This document shows positions 1 through 9,052 of a stretch of DNA of 20,380 bases, one piece after another. The translations under genes and the position numbers were made by a program. This DNA comes from Ophiothrix spiculata (lineage: Eukaryota; Echinodermata; Ophiuroidea; Amphilepidida; Ophiotrichidae). How positions within the stretch are numbered: the first letter of the stretch is position 1; each line of letters begins with the position of its first letter. The notes below the pieces were generated by a model. It did no database searches, was not told the DNA's origin, and saw only the letters and a list, made by a program, of their open reading frames with translations. The DNA lies in NCBI GenBank assembly GCA_000969725.1, contig JXSR01S003016.1; one strand, 5' to 3'.

Positions 1-628
1 AAAATGACCGCAAAGGATGTAAAAACAATTACCCAAATGCTCAGGGTCGCTTTCTTTTGCGTTTTGGAGCAATCGGCGATCATCCGTTAGGAGGGGGGAC
101 CCCCCCCCAACACCCCCCACCCCCTTAGGAAGACGAGGGTTACAGAAAAATTCAGCTCGCCATCGCTAATTTCGGAAATATTAAATTGAATTACTCAAAT
201 CTGGTTCTCTGTTACGTCTTAATTCATCATCTCAATTCTTTTACAAAAGTACATCACATTAAACTTATCTAACTCCTCTTCACTGATCGCTTTGAGTTTG
301 TTCTGTGTTCGATTCACTTGCTATGCAATGTATTTCAAGTAACGTTGGACACAACAAGAACATTACTTAAACGTTGATTACAGCCTGTCGTGCGATTTTT
401 CATTCGTATATAATTGTTGTTGTTTTCCGCCGACGGATTGTGACCAACGCATTACTCTTGGCTAATGACGTTACGGTGAGATTGAAATGTCATGTAGCTA
501 CGTAGAATTTAACTTGAGGGAGGTTTTGTAAGGTTTCTCACTTTTAAGCTCTACCACTGTTGTTGATATGTTAAAGTGAATTTTTAATGTTGGCCCTAAT
601 AATAGTAAGGGGGAGGATTTAGTATACC
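1..628. other. noncoding stretch, probably intron
   Basis: I see no convincing exon here. The notable feature is a G-run followed by C-runs at 91-124, a homopolymer tract of the kind found at the ends of many invertebrate repeats. If the exon at 1129 belongs to a gene that begins upstream of the window, this stretch is intron. Confidence 0.4.
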
Positions 629-639
629 AAAACATCAAA

Positions 640-704
640 AGGTCAACTACGGTCAACGGAAGTTCATCAAAAGGTCATCAAAAGTAGAAGTTCTCCAAAG
701 GTCA
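640..704 (+). repeat. three AGGTCA words in a short degenerate repeat
   Basis: The hexamer AGGTCA occurs at 640-645, 672-677 and 699-704, each inside a CAAAGGTCA-like context. The spacing is irregular, about 26 and 21 bases. AGGTCA is the half-site of nuclear receptors, but the context looks like a decayed tandem repeat, so a regulatory role is not claimed. Confidence 0.35.
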
Positions 705-710
705 AGTTGT

Positions 711-850
711 TGGCGGGAAAATTCGAATTTATAAATGTTCAAAATGGCGGATGGCGGGTAAATTCAAATTGATAAAAAATCAAAATGTAGGATGGCGAAT
801 GGTAGATGGGTAAATTTAAATTGTTTTCAAATCTAAAAATGGCGGTTGGC
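711..850 (+). repeat. degenerate tandem repeat, four units
   Basis: About four imperfect units of 40 to 53 bases follow each other. Each carries a version of ATGGCGGATGGCGGG followed by AAATTCAAATT-like sequence. The units begin near 711, 742, 783 and 836. No function is evident. The short open frame across them is not a gene. Confidence 0.55.
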
Positions 851-1128
851 AGAAAATTTGAGTATGAACGAAGAGCGCGTTACCGGAAGTTGTTCATAAT
901 TAGGCGCGATTTACCTTTGACCTCCCCAAACCGAAAGTTCCAGTGTGCTAAATCATTCCCCCTGCTATACCTATTCATTTTGTTTTTCTAATTTTGGTGG
1001 TAACTTATACCTGGTCTCATTATGACTCCCATTTTCTTTTGCAATGCTTGCTCGATTGATGAATTGCAAGATCATCGCGAGAAATATGTACTTTCATTGA
1101 AATATTGCGCGTTGGGGTTTTTTTTCAG

Positions 1129-1336
1129 GATTTTGGGGGAATTGTTTGCACTCCCCTTGCGAGTGCATCGGGAGCATAGTGGGAACAGGTCTTAACATAG
1201 GCCTATTAATGATTTCGTTTCTCTGTAGCTTTATCATGTTAATTGGCAGTTTGTCAGCACTTTTTATAGTATTCATAATTGGAGGTATGCTCTTGATGAA
1301 ACACGGCAAAGGTACAGAGGGCAAGGAGATGATACT
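1129..1336 (+). CDS. membrane-anchor exon of a probable MRH-family gene (upstream paralogue)
   Basis: A polypyrimidine tract and CAG at 1126-1128 precede an open frame that starts with two bases completing a split codon. It reads FWGNCLHSPCECIGSIVGTG, then a hydrophobic span of about 33 residues, then GGMLLMKHGKGTEGKEMI. A luminal Cys-rich stem, one membrane span and a short basic tail with a G-x-E-M-I motif is the layout I know from the C-terminal part of MRH proteins (cation-dependent mannose-6-phosphate receptor-like and Atg27-like). A possible donor GTAAAC follows at 1337. If it is not used, the frame stops at TAA 1338-1340 and this is the last exon. Earlier exons would lie upstream of the window. 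Exon status is fairly likely; the family call rests on motif memory. Confidence 0.55.
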
Positions 1337-1416
1337 GTAAACATACGGATGAATTGTCATTTCATGTCAAGGTATACTTTGTTTTCATAAGGTATATAAA
1401 TTACTACACTACAGTA

Positions 1417-1975
1417 GTGCATTCCTAAACAAATATGGAATTGATTTTTTCTGAATAGAACGTAAGTCATTAACAGGTTTTATTTTTTTGTTTCACACAA
1501 ACACATTGGTAAAACCATGCCAATTTGTATTTAATGGATTGTAACTTAAAACCCACAAAGTTATAGATTTCTGGAAAGCTTATTTTCCAAGGATTCTAAG
1601 TTTACCTAAAAAGACCTTTTACTAATTTTCAGGGTTGGGTAAGAATCATACAGGGTGCAAAATCAAACTAAAGTGCATTTTGGTCAACCAACTTGGTACA
1701 ATGAGATTTTGTTGGGGACAAAGATGTATCCAGATGACACAAACATTAATTAAAGGATGCAATGATGACCTTCAATAAAATAATACATTGAATGACAAAT
1801 TTCAATGTGGTGAAAATACTGAGGATGCACTTTAAGTGTATATTAAGAATTGCAATCCGTTGAATGCAAATTTAAAAAATGTTTTACCAATGTGTTTATG
1901 TGAAACAAAAAATAAGACCAGTTAATGGGCGTCCTATTAAGAAAAAATCCAATTCCATATTTGATTAGGATGTGC
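1417..1975. mobile_element. foldback MITE-like element with ~133-bp imperfect inverted repeats
   Basis: The segment 1417-1549 is an imperfect reverse complement of 1843-1975. Shared blocks include AAATATGGAATTG next to TTTTTTCT, TTTTTGTTTCACA, and AAACACATTGGTAAAAC. The ~290-base middle has no reading frame. Target-site duplications are not clear. This looks like a non-autonomous foldback DNA transposon in the intron between the two exons of the upstream gene. Confidence 0.65.
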
Positions 1976-2149
1976 AATTTAAAATCTAGTAGATGCTCCT
2001 ATTAAATATGCAATTTTATTTCAATCCACTCACATGCTAGAATGTTTATATTGAAGTCACACATGACATTAACTATGCCATACAAAGTGAAAATGCAGTA
2101 TGAACAATATAAAATATAGTACATATACTCCCATTGAACATCAAATTTT

Positions 2150-2288
2150 AACGTTCGAATGTACACATTTCGGATTTGGTGTTTGATTTTAAACTGTATG
2201 TTTTTTTGTAAATTTGTACCATTGTATCTCTATTATTATTGTTTATTGTTCTCCGGAATGTGCTGAATAAATAACAAACAAACAAACA
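2150..2288 (+). mobile_element. possible 3' end of a retroposon with (AACA)n tail
   Basis: A T-rich segment containing GAATGTGCTGAATAAATAA runs straight into four AACA units at 2273-2288. A short-motif tail directly after an AATAAA-like end is typical of 3' ends of non-LTR retroposons. No coding part is visible, so the family is unknown and a chance microsatellite remains possible. Confidence 0.3.
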
Positions 2289-2601
2289 TATATATGGAGA
2301 TACGGAGATGCTACCTTTAGCAAACAAGCACAGATCCATTTTCTACCTGAATCTTGTATTTTGAAAAGTATGCGTTTTCACGTATTTTGAAAAGCCCTAA
2401 CATTAACGTGTTTGCCTTTTGGGATGTTCTTACCGATTTTGGTCAAAATGACCATCGCAGAGTAATGCGCCCAATTTGTTTACTTAATTTTATGAGTCAA
2501 AAATGGGTATAGGCATATAAATGGTCAAATTTTCAAAGTCTGGCAGTAATTAGCATAGTACATACTCAAAATAAATTGAGATTTTATTTTCATTTTTACA
2601 G
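2289..2601. other. noncoding, intron end
   Basis: AT-rich with no reading frame or repeat I can support. It ends in TTTTCATTTTTACAG, a good 3' splice site directly before the exon at 2602. Confidence 0.4.
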
Positions 2602-2667
2602 GATGGAGTTTTGTTTGTCAAAAGTAAAGTAACAGGATCCAGTGGATCATATGAGACTGTGGATTGA
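2602..2667 (+). CDS. probable last exon of the upstream MRH-family gene
   Basis: After the acceptor at 2600-2601 the frame reads DGVLFVKSKVTGSSGSYETV, then Asp and a TGA stop at 2665-2667. A DGVLF-type start, a Gly/Ser-rich turn and a terminal S-Y-E-x-V tail fit my memory of the cytosolic end of MRH membrane proteins, where it follows an EMI-P-N..FW segment. The exon starts in phase 0, whereas the donor at 1337 leaves two bases. A small exon between them is therefore needed, and I could not find it. Otherwise the two exons do not belong together. An ATTAAA signal follows 59 bases after the stop. Confidence 0.45.
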   Translation, partial: DGVLFVKSKVTGSSGSYETVD

Positions 2668-2725
2668 CGCATCGAATGAAGTGTGCCAGTGATTTCTATG
2701 CATTGTCATTTATACCTATGATAGA

Positions 2726-2731
2726 ATTAAA
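2726..2731 (+). terminator. candidate poly(A) signal ATTAAA
   Basis: ATTAAA lies 59 bases after the TGA of the exon at 2602-2667 in AT-rich sequence. It is the commonest variant of AATAAA. Its position fits cleavage of the upstream gene's transcript, but single hexamers are frequent in such DNA. Confidence 0.35.
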
Positions 2732-3136
2732 TATTTTTAACATTTCCACTATATTGTTAAACATCTTTATTATAGTATATTAAAATATCAGCAAAGCAAA
2801 TTATGAAAACGGTGTCAAAATGTTAAAGCAGAACCGTTTATGCTGGTCGCAAATGAAAACTGAAAATGTTCTTGAAATACACTTTGAAAGAGGTTAAGTC
2901 TGTTTATGTTAACAACGAACATTTTTGCGGTTGAGGTTTTACTGATATCTCAGTTTTTAAAAACAAAATAATTGTCTGAAAATTGCCCGAGAAAATGTTC
3001 ATGTAAACTGCTTCATTTTGTAGACTCTCTCAAAATGTTGGTAACCAATTTATTACAACAAACTATCATGTTTTTGCAAAATTTTAGTCAAGTCTACACA
3101 CAAATTAATGTTTTGTCTCAGACGGGTTGTTGATAT
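2732..3136. other. intergenic, nothing recognised
   Basis: AT-rich sequence after the putative end of the upstream gene. It contains no exon-like frame, tandem array or inverted repeat that I could support. Confidence 0.4.
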
Positions 3137-3155
3137 AGTAATACAAGTATATAGA

Positions 3156-3232
3156 TACCTTTTCAGAGTCTTTATTTTGCAGCGACGTAGCTTGCGAGGT
3201 TCTCTCAACCTCTTCATTCAGCGTAGCGGTGA
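3156..3232 (+). repeat. left arm of the 77-bp PLE inverted repeat
   Basis: It begins TACCTTTTCAGAGTC and ends GTAGCGGTGA. It matches the reverse complement of 3742-3818 at 74 of 77 positions by eye. It probably arose as an inverted copy of the element's 3' end during insertion. Confidence 0.85.
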
Positions 3233-3734
3233 GCAAAGCACCACTAAGATCAGTGTGCCACTCCCTTATGTGAAGGACTTGTGCGAAATATTAACCAAAA
3301 TTTTCCGTGACCATGGAGTGAGTAGTTACCACAAGCCGATAAATACCATCAGGTCCATTCTTGTACACCCCAAAGACAAAACCCCTGATTCCAACAAATG
3401 TAGGGTAATTTAAAAATTTGTCTGCCCACAATGCTCAGAAACTTGTGTTGGTAAAACTATCAGAGCCTTGAGAGTAAGAGTGTAAGAACATGCTACTCTT
3501 AAAAACCCTCTTACGACTATTGGCGAACACTGCACTAAATTCAACCATAAAGTCAGTATGGAAAATGTCCATGTCATAGGACGGGAGGAACATTTCTGGA
3601 AACGGAAAATCAAGGAGGCTATGGTAATAAGAACCCAACAACCAACTCTTAACAGAGACACTGGCTACGATCTGCCGGCCATCTATGACGTTCTGCTGTC
3701 ACATGACCGCCCTAGCGGGTGGTCATGTGACTAG
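3233..3734 (+). pseudogene. PLE polyprotein remnant: RT C-terminus and GIY-YIG endonuclease, with stops
   Basis: One frame runs from about 3248 to TAG 3732-3734 with in-frame stops at 3411-3413 and near 3492. The first part contains PLPYVKDLCEILTKIF, then HKPINTIRS and LVHPKDKTPDSNK, the segment that joins reverse transcriptase to endonuclease in PLEs. The second part carries the GIY-YIG pattern: VCPQCSETCVGKTIRALRVR, an EH pair, a C..H spacing, WKRKIKEAMVIR and LNRDTGYDLPAIY. The first stop replaces a residue next to the position of the GIY-YIG tyrosine. The second falls just before the EH pair. The frame is otherwise intact, which suggests only moderate age. It makes no functional protein. 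Confidence 0.85.
3699..3730 (+). other. 14-bp hairpin at the end of the PLE frame
   Basis: TCACATGACCGCCC at 3699-3712 pairs with 3717-3730 across a four-base TAGC loop, with one G-T wobble. It covers the last codons before TAG 3732. A stable hairpin at the end of the coding region could be part of the element's 3' recognition structure. That role is inference. Confidence 0.6.
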
Positions 3735-3741
3735 GAGGATT

Positions 3742-3818
3742 TCACCACTACGCTGAATGAAGAGGTTTAGAGAACCTCGCAAGCTACGTCGCTGCAAAAT
3801 GAAGACTCTGAAAAGGTA
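3742..3818 (-). repeat. right arm of the 77-bp PLE inverted repeat
   Basis: It starts eight bases after the PLE stop codon and is the reverse complement of 3156-3232 with three differences. As it follows the coding part in the usual position of a 3' untranslated region, this is probably the original copy. Confidence 0.85.
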
Positions 3819-4121
3819 TGAGAGTCCAAGAATAATCTACAATCGAACAGGTTGTTGATACTTGTGAAATGATGTTGTTAGTTGAAGTAAAACAATCTTT
3901 ATTGAGAGCCTACTTTTCTAACCACAACTTGTTCGTTGATAGCAGAATGGACTTTAATAAATGATCGAGACGACTGTTTCGAAAACATTTTCATAATGTT
4001 TGCAAAATTTCGAGCAATATTTCAAAATAAATACAATGCTAATAATGAGAAAAGGTTATATTGCAAAACAGTTTGTAAAAACATAAAAAAGATATTCATT
4101 GCATATTTTTTTAATGCTATG

Positions 4122-4360
4122 GGCCAGATCATAGTCGGACTCCAAACACATTTTTTCCTATGTTCGTGACGTCAAAATGACGAGTGACACAAACAAAAAA
4201 ACTTCAACACCGAGTTGAGATCAAATACAACTTCTTGCTAGATTGCACATGTTATTGAATTGCCATATACATTGGACCAAATATTTGCAAATATTTGATG
4301 ACGTCACGACCAAATGTTTGGTAGGAAAAATTTTGTTTGGAGGCCGACTAAGATTTGACC
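4122..4360. mobile_element. small MITE with imperfect ~55-bp inverted repeats
   Basis: 4122-4174 and 4299-4360 are imperfect reverse complements. Both share a TAGTCGG.CTCCAAACA block and end internally at TGACGTCA or a near match. The right arm has a few extra bases. The middle is noncoding. No clear target-site duplication was found, so the superfamily is open. Confidence 0.6.
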
Positions 4361-5668
4361 TTAAAGGGGCTTGGTCCGATTTTTCACATTTTATTTTTCA
4401 ATGTCATATGAACTGATGACCACTCAAGCGGTCTAAATTTCAAATTTCAGCTTAATCAGTCAAACCGTTTTGATTGTATGGGCAAACTTGTATTTCAGAG
4501 CTGCCTATACGTTACTATGTAAAATTAATTATGGTTACCATAATTAGACACATTTTCATTTATATCTTCAAAAATAAAACATGATTCAGCCGAGAAATTT
4601 AACATGGCTGGTGAGAAAAATATGAGCAACATTTTGGTACCAAATAAATCTCAAAAAGTTTGACAATCACAGAAATTTTTCTGTATTTCAAAGGCATACA
4701 TTGCCAAAATTGAATTGGATAAAATAAAACTAATTCCATATTTAGTTGAGTATACCTGAAAGCATTCAAATTCAACAGGATTTTTTTCCCTAAAAATGTC
4801 TCTGTCGCAAAATATGCATATTAATGAGGTCGGTTACGGAAGGACATCATAACAGACATGGTTTTTCACCTTGAGTAGGCCTACATGTACATTTTTGAAA
4901 ATTTTTATGAAAATTTTTATTTCAAAGTTACTGAATGTATTGCTTGGTGTTTCTGCAATAGCTTGCCACATTCCACTTCAAAATATTCCCTGCGGTTATC
5001 ATGTTATGTTTCAACAATGCGAAATGCGAAGGGATCATGGTTACGGAAGGACAATTTGTCCGCTGCTTTTGGGTGCACTGAACCGTAAAGCCTGGTCAGG
5101 ATTAACAAAAAATACAACCTCATGTGTAAATTTGATCCTTATTTAAGCCATTTAGAACAATAACACCCAAGTAAACAACTAAGAATGGGTTGAAAAAATT
5201 AAATAAAAATTACTACTTTTCATTATGAAAATCAAGAAATTTGACAAAAAATTAGGTTTTTTAAAGAAATTTCATAGACATTTTTGTTCAGTCTTTTCAA
5301 AATTAGGTTCATTTTAAAGAGCTTCAATATAGCTTTCTTTTGATACCAAATATATATATATGGTGGTAGCATTTTTCATTGAATAGTTACATCTTTTTTT
5401 CAATATTTTTCTCATGTCCACTTTTTCGTGAAAATGGCCATAATGTTACTCTAGAACACATCAGTGTGTACTGTGGTCCTATGCAAATAGCTTATAATGA
5501 GCAATGTGTTTTCCAGATCTCGCGATCGATATTACAAAATCTTGGTTGCAAGATTTTTTTTATTAACGTGACCTGCCAATAAAGCTGACTTTGAACCCTT
5601 ATTATTTGAACAAGGAAAAAGCAAATGCAATTTGGGACGTGGGTATGAAAATTTTGAATTTTTCCTTT
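4361..5668. other. intergenic AT-rich stretch, small repeats only
   Basis: No gene is supported. A near-perfect palindrome lies at 4526-4546, with arms TAATTATGGT and ACCATAATTA around one T. GGTTACGGAAGGACA occurs twice, at 4832-4846 and 5039-5053. The start, TTAAAGGGGCTTGGTCCGAT, looks like a repeat terminus, but I found no matching right end nearby. Open frames here are short and AT-driven. Confidence 0.4.
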
Positions 5669-5683
5669 ATCATCATCATCATC
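5669..5683 (-). repeat. (GAT)n 3' tail of the LINE
   Basis: On the minus strand five GAT units follow the last LINE codon. The reading frame ends V-E-G and its TGA stop (5679-5681) is formed by the first units of the tail. Tails of this kind replace poly(A) in RTE-type elements. Confidence 0.75.
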
Positions 5684-6154
5684 CTTCAACTCCCGTCGAG
5701 ATACATGACACACATCTTTGCCAACTATATTTATTATACATTGCACTTCCAAGTTCATTGAAGTTCAAGGCAGTATCTCTACATATGTTATCATGGTACG
5801 GTAAAGCTCTACAGGCTCTGTTTGGACATGACAATCTCCAAAGAAGGATGTCCGATATGATTTGGTCCTTGGCTCGAAAGCAGTGACCAGCAAACTGGGC
5901 TTTCCTCTGTGCCACGGTTGTAGAGATAGGGGGTATATCACCATAAATCTGATGCATAGTTGGATGTTGTTTCCAGGACATATTTTAAACACGCATAAGA
6001 AGCCTGGTGTAGGTGCCATCTAAGCGGTCTTGTAGCTCTTTCTTCAAAGTCCATGTTTCTGCGTCGTACAGTAAGATGCTTTTAACACAGGTCCTGAAGA
6101 ATTCAATCTTGGTTACCCTGTTAAATATCAGACTTCCATATGACATCACGCTTG
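5684..6154 (-). pseudogene. LINE C-terminal domain remnant
   Basis: In shifting minus-strand frames this part reads VKSILLYDAETWTL near 6055, then HQIYGDIPPISTTVAQRK, FAGHCFRAKDQIISDILLW and RLSCPNRACRALPYHDN. The GHC-x-R and LLW blocks are typical of the segment after the reverse transcriptase in RTE-like LINEs. At least one frameshift separates the first block from the rest. It ends in the GAT tail. Confidence 0.8.
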
Positions 6155-7118
6155 TTACAGGCGATCCATGCTTGTCCCTTTCTTGTCAAGAAGTGTTTTT
6201 GTTTTGTGTTGTTTTTTGCTATCAAGTACATATGACCCAAGGTACTTAAAGTTGTCTACTTCCTTGATGGCAGTTCCATTCATAGAACGGATAGGAGGAA
6301 GATCAGATGTTTCATTGAGGATCGGGCATTCGGTCTTCTTTGCATTAGGCATTAGTCCGACCCTAGCCGCTAATTCTTCGAATGCAACCAGTAGATCTTG
6401 AGCTGCAGTCAGGGCGACATCGTCTGCATAGTCTAGGTCTGTGAAATACTTTTGACTTTGACGTCCATAATTCTCTTCTGTCAATTGCCAGGCCCTTGTC
6501 ACTCGTGTTGTCAGCTGACTGGCGCAGTACATAGTCGACCACAATAACAAGAAGGAAGGGAGTAAGAGTGTCCCCTTGAAGAATTCCCGCTGTTGTAATA
6601 AATTCCTCTGTTGGATCATCCATGCTCTGTACAAAACTTGTTGGGTTGTCATACGTTATAGCAATGAAACTCACAATCTCCTCAGGGATGCCATAGTTAA
6701 GTAAAATATGCATCATTGCCTCCCGGTTTACACTATCAAAGGTCTTTGAGAAGTCTACAAAGACTATGGATGCCCTTTTCTTCAAGACTCTCAATTCTTC
6801 GATGATTCTCCTTAGAGCAAGAATCTGTGGTAGGGTAGATCTATTCCTACGATACCCACTTGGGTTCCTTCGAAGAATGGGATCAATGTGTGGAGTTATA
6901 CGATTGAGAAGAAGCGAGTTGTAGACCTTCCCTGCAATTGCAGATAGACAGATGCCTCTGCTTTGGCTTGTTACCCAAAAGATTTTCATTTCATTGCAGA
7001 ACTCTAGAAGTTGCTGTTGGAAAATCTCATGCTTCCATATGAAAGCTGGGATGTTGTCAGGTACTAGTCCTGGTGGTTTTGAACTACTGAGCTTTGGCCA
7101 CCTTTTAAAGTTCTTCAT
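6155..7118 (-). pseudogene. LINE reverse transcriptase remnant
   Basis: The core motifs occur in order: the palm F-V-D-F-S-K-T-F-D block (near 6740-6760), the block GILQGDTLTPFLLVIVVDY (near 6560-6600), the catalytic YADDVAL (near 6410-6430), and FKYLGSYV (near 6240). The fingers include NPSGYRRNRSTLPQILALRR. A frameshift near 6480-6500 puts the YADD block in another frame from the first two. The YADD box itself is intact, but no continuous enzyme can be made. The frame is also not continuous with the connector upstream. Confidence 0.9.
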
Positions 7119-7198
7119 GAGTAAATGGCCTGGTAGCTATTGGTAACTAATCATAAATTCTCAGGTAGTAGAACAGTAGAAAGAAGAAGAAAACAGGT

Positions 7199-7807
7199 TT
7201 ACAGGTCGCTGGTCAGTGTTTCCAAGAAGCCCTTTGAAGTGATTGTACCAAGTTTCAAGACGCTCTCCTGGAGTTGTACCTTTGACCTTAATAATAGGTG
7301 ATGATATTTTACTGGTTCTCTCAGGATTTGCCATGCTTCATTGTGTCGCCTGGATATATGAGCTTGTTCAAGATAACTGGTTTTGCTCTTAATGTAATCT
7401 TCAAGCTCTTTCGCATATGTGTCATCAAGAGCTTCTTTGGCTTCTTCAACCCTGGCTTTAGACCCTCTGGTAGGGCGAATGTTGTTTGCTTCAGATGCTT
7501 TCTTCAAATGGTCCCTTGCTTTCGACACTGCCGCACTGTGTGAGATGAGATGTGACTTATGCTTCTTTCTTGGCAGACTTTCGAGTGCTATTTCTCTGGT
7601 CGCAGATGCTAAGAGATCGTATTTAGCACTAATATTATTTGGGTCCGCCATCTCATCAATCAATGAGGAGAACTTATTGTGAACAGAGAGTGTGTATTCC
7701 TCACAAAGCTTAGTGTCTGCTACAACCTTTCCCCTTTCCACGTGTTTCATGGGATCTTTCTTTGGAACTTTGCTTTGTCTGTAGCTGATCTGGCATTTGC
7801 ATGTCAC
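7199..7807 (-). pseudogene. LINE connector between endonuclease and reverse transcriptase
   Basis: A 202-codon minus-strand frame, rich in Lys, Glu and Ala and probably helical, joins the end of the endonuclease (7780-7830) to the reverse transcriptase. It is the longest unbroken part of this LINE. Such low-complexity connectors are found between the two enzymes in RTE and CR1-like LINEs. It is not a host gene. Confidence 0.7.
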
Positions 7808-8442
7808 AATTCGGTGGTCAGATCCAACACTTCCAAATGATGAATAAGCTCTGCAGTTCTTAATACTGTTATTATGCCATTTCCTTCTTACTAGAACATG
7901 GTCAAGCTGTGCTCGGTGCCGGAGGGATATATGTGAGTCTATAGCCTACCAGAACGATCTTGGAATTTAATGTTGGCAGTAAGTAGACTATGTTGAGAAC
8001 AAGATGTTTACCATGTTTTGTTACTTTCTTTATGGAATGAGAAGGTTGCCTTGTTTTGACCTAGTTGGGCATTGAAGTCTCCTCCAATGAAGAGCAAGTT
8101 ATGTGCTGGTACAGCAGAGGCAGCTGCAGATAGATCCGAGTAGAAGCTAACTACATCATGTTCATTCATCTCTACATTTTGGGACTATAGCAACTGATGA
8201 TAGTTGTTGTGGGATTGCCATTTAATGTTATGACTATGATGCGCTCACTGATCTTGATAATGCTGTGGCAAGCTTTTAGTGCTCTTTGGGATAGAAGAAT
8301 ACCAACTCCTCGGATGGTCAGTTGAGGCTGTAATTAGCATGTGGGTATCGATCTTCTCGTGGAGTAATACTTCAGGGTGATGTATTCTGTGTTCACCACT
8401 GTTTGATCACTAATAATATATAGCCATTTAATGCTAAAAGCA

Positions 8443-8642
8443 CATTATTGGTGGCGCTTTTTCTATAAATCTAGTTTCCACTTTTAAAGAATCTATGACC
8501 CTTAGTTTTGACATTTGCCACATGGATAAGGTAAAAGAGACCAAAAAGAAATTTTATTCATGTTAAAATCACACAACAAGTATCTAATTTATGCAATATG
8601 CATATAATTAAATTCAAAAAATAAATAGCGCCACCAATAATG
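8443..8642. mobile_element. 200-bp MITE with 16-bp perfect TIRs
   Basis: CATTATTGGTGGCGCT at 8443-8458 and its exact reverse complement at 8627-8642 bound an AT-rich noncoding core. A TA lies symmetrically in both ends (CAT-TA-TTGG). If that TA is the target duplication, the element is a Tc1/mariner-type MITE with TIR TTGGTGGCGCT. It lies within the 766-bp element. Confidence 0.65.
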
Positions 8643-8749
8643 ACATTTCAAAATCTGGGCTAAAAATGATAGTTTTTTTAATCTAAAATGAGCATTTTTC
8701 CAGATAAAATGCAAAACTGAATTATAGAACAAATATTACAGTTCAACAC

Positions 8750-9052
8750 CAGAGGTGGTTTTCAGGATATCCCACAATGCATTATTCTGATACACTGATA
8801 TATAATAGGCAATAATGGTTTTCTGGACAAGGGGCTATTAGGAAATTGAGAATTCCATTGAATAGAACTCATTCATATCTTTCTAGGGATGTGTTTCTTT
8901 TCACAATAGCCCAGTGATTACCCACATTGCTGACACCTCAAAAACCTCAGCAACCTGTACATAAGTATAGGAGTTGAATTGGATTTGCAGGCATATTGTA
9001 CAATCAGTGTATCAGGATAATGCATTGTGGGATATCCTGAAAACCACCTCTG
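8750..9052. mobile_element. 303-bp MITE with 50-bp TIRs and 9-bp direct flanks
   Basis: 8750-8799 matches the reverse complement of 9003-9052 at 49 of 50 bases. The ends read CAGAGGTGG and CCACCTCTG. The flanks are direct copies of GTTCAACAC at 8741-8749 and 9053-9061. Long TIRs with a 9-bp duplication suggest a Mutator-like origin, while the CAGAGG start resembles hAT. One base of ambiguity would give 7 or 8 bp. The core is noncoding. It is nested within the 766-bp element. Confidence 0.8.

Larger units (their letters stand above)
3137..3849 (+). mobile_element. 5'-truncated Penelope-like retroelement
   Basis: The unit holds the C-terminal reverse-transcriptase border and GIY-YIG endonuclease of a Penelope-like element (PLE), enclosed by inverted copies of a 77-bp sequence at 3156-3232 and 3742-3818. 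The word GGTTGTTGATA occurs just outside at 3125-3135 and 3850-3860 and may be the target-site duplication, which would set the boundaries given here. PLEs are retroelements with a telomerase-like reverse transcriptase. 5' truncation and inverted terminal copies are known for them. At about 700 bases this copy lacks nearly all of the reverse transcriptase and cannot be autonomous. Confidence 0.8.

Noticed and set aside
1560..1665. A missing small exon (FW-type block) joining 1336 to 2602, for example at 1567 or 1653
   Set aside because: Both candidates have weak splice sites, and neither joins in phase with the exon at 2602.
4413..4450. Hammerhead ribozyme near the Penelope-like element (CTGATGA word)
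   Set aside because: No GAAA box or pairing stems follow at the required distance. The same holds for the CTGATGA at 19877.
3936..5146. Short open frames such as 3936-4169 and 4871-5146
   Set aside because: Low-complexity AT-rich sequence with no protein motif, splice support or codon bias. One overlaps a MITE arm.
5492..7682. Plus-strand open frames over the LINE
   Set aside because: They are antisense shadows of the LINE coding sequence, which shows clear enzyme motifs on the minus strand.
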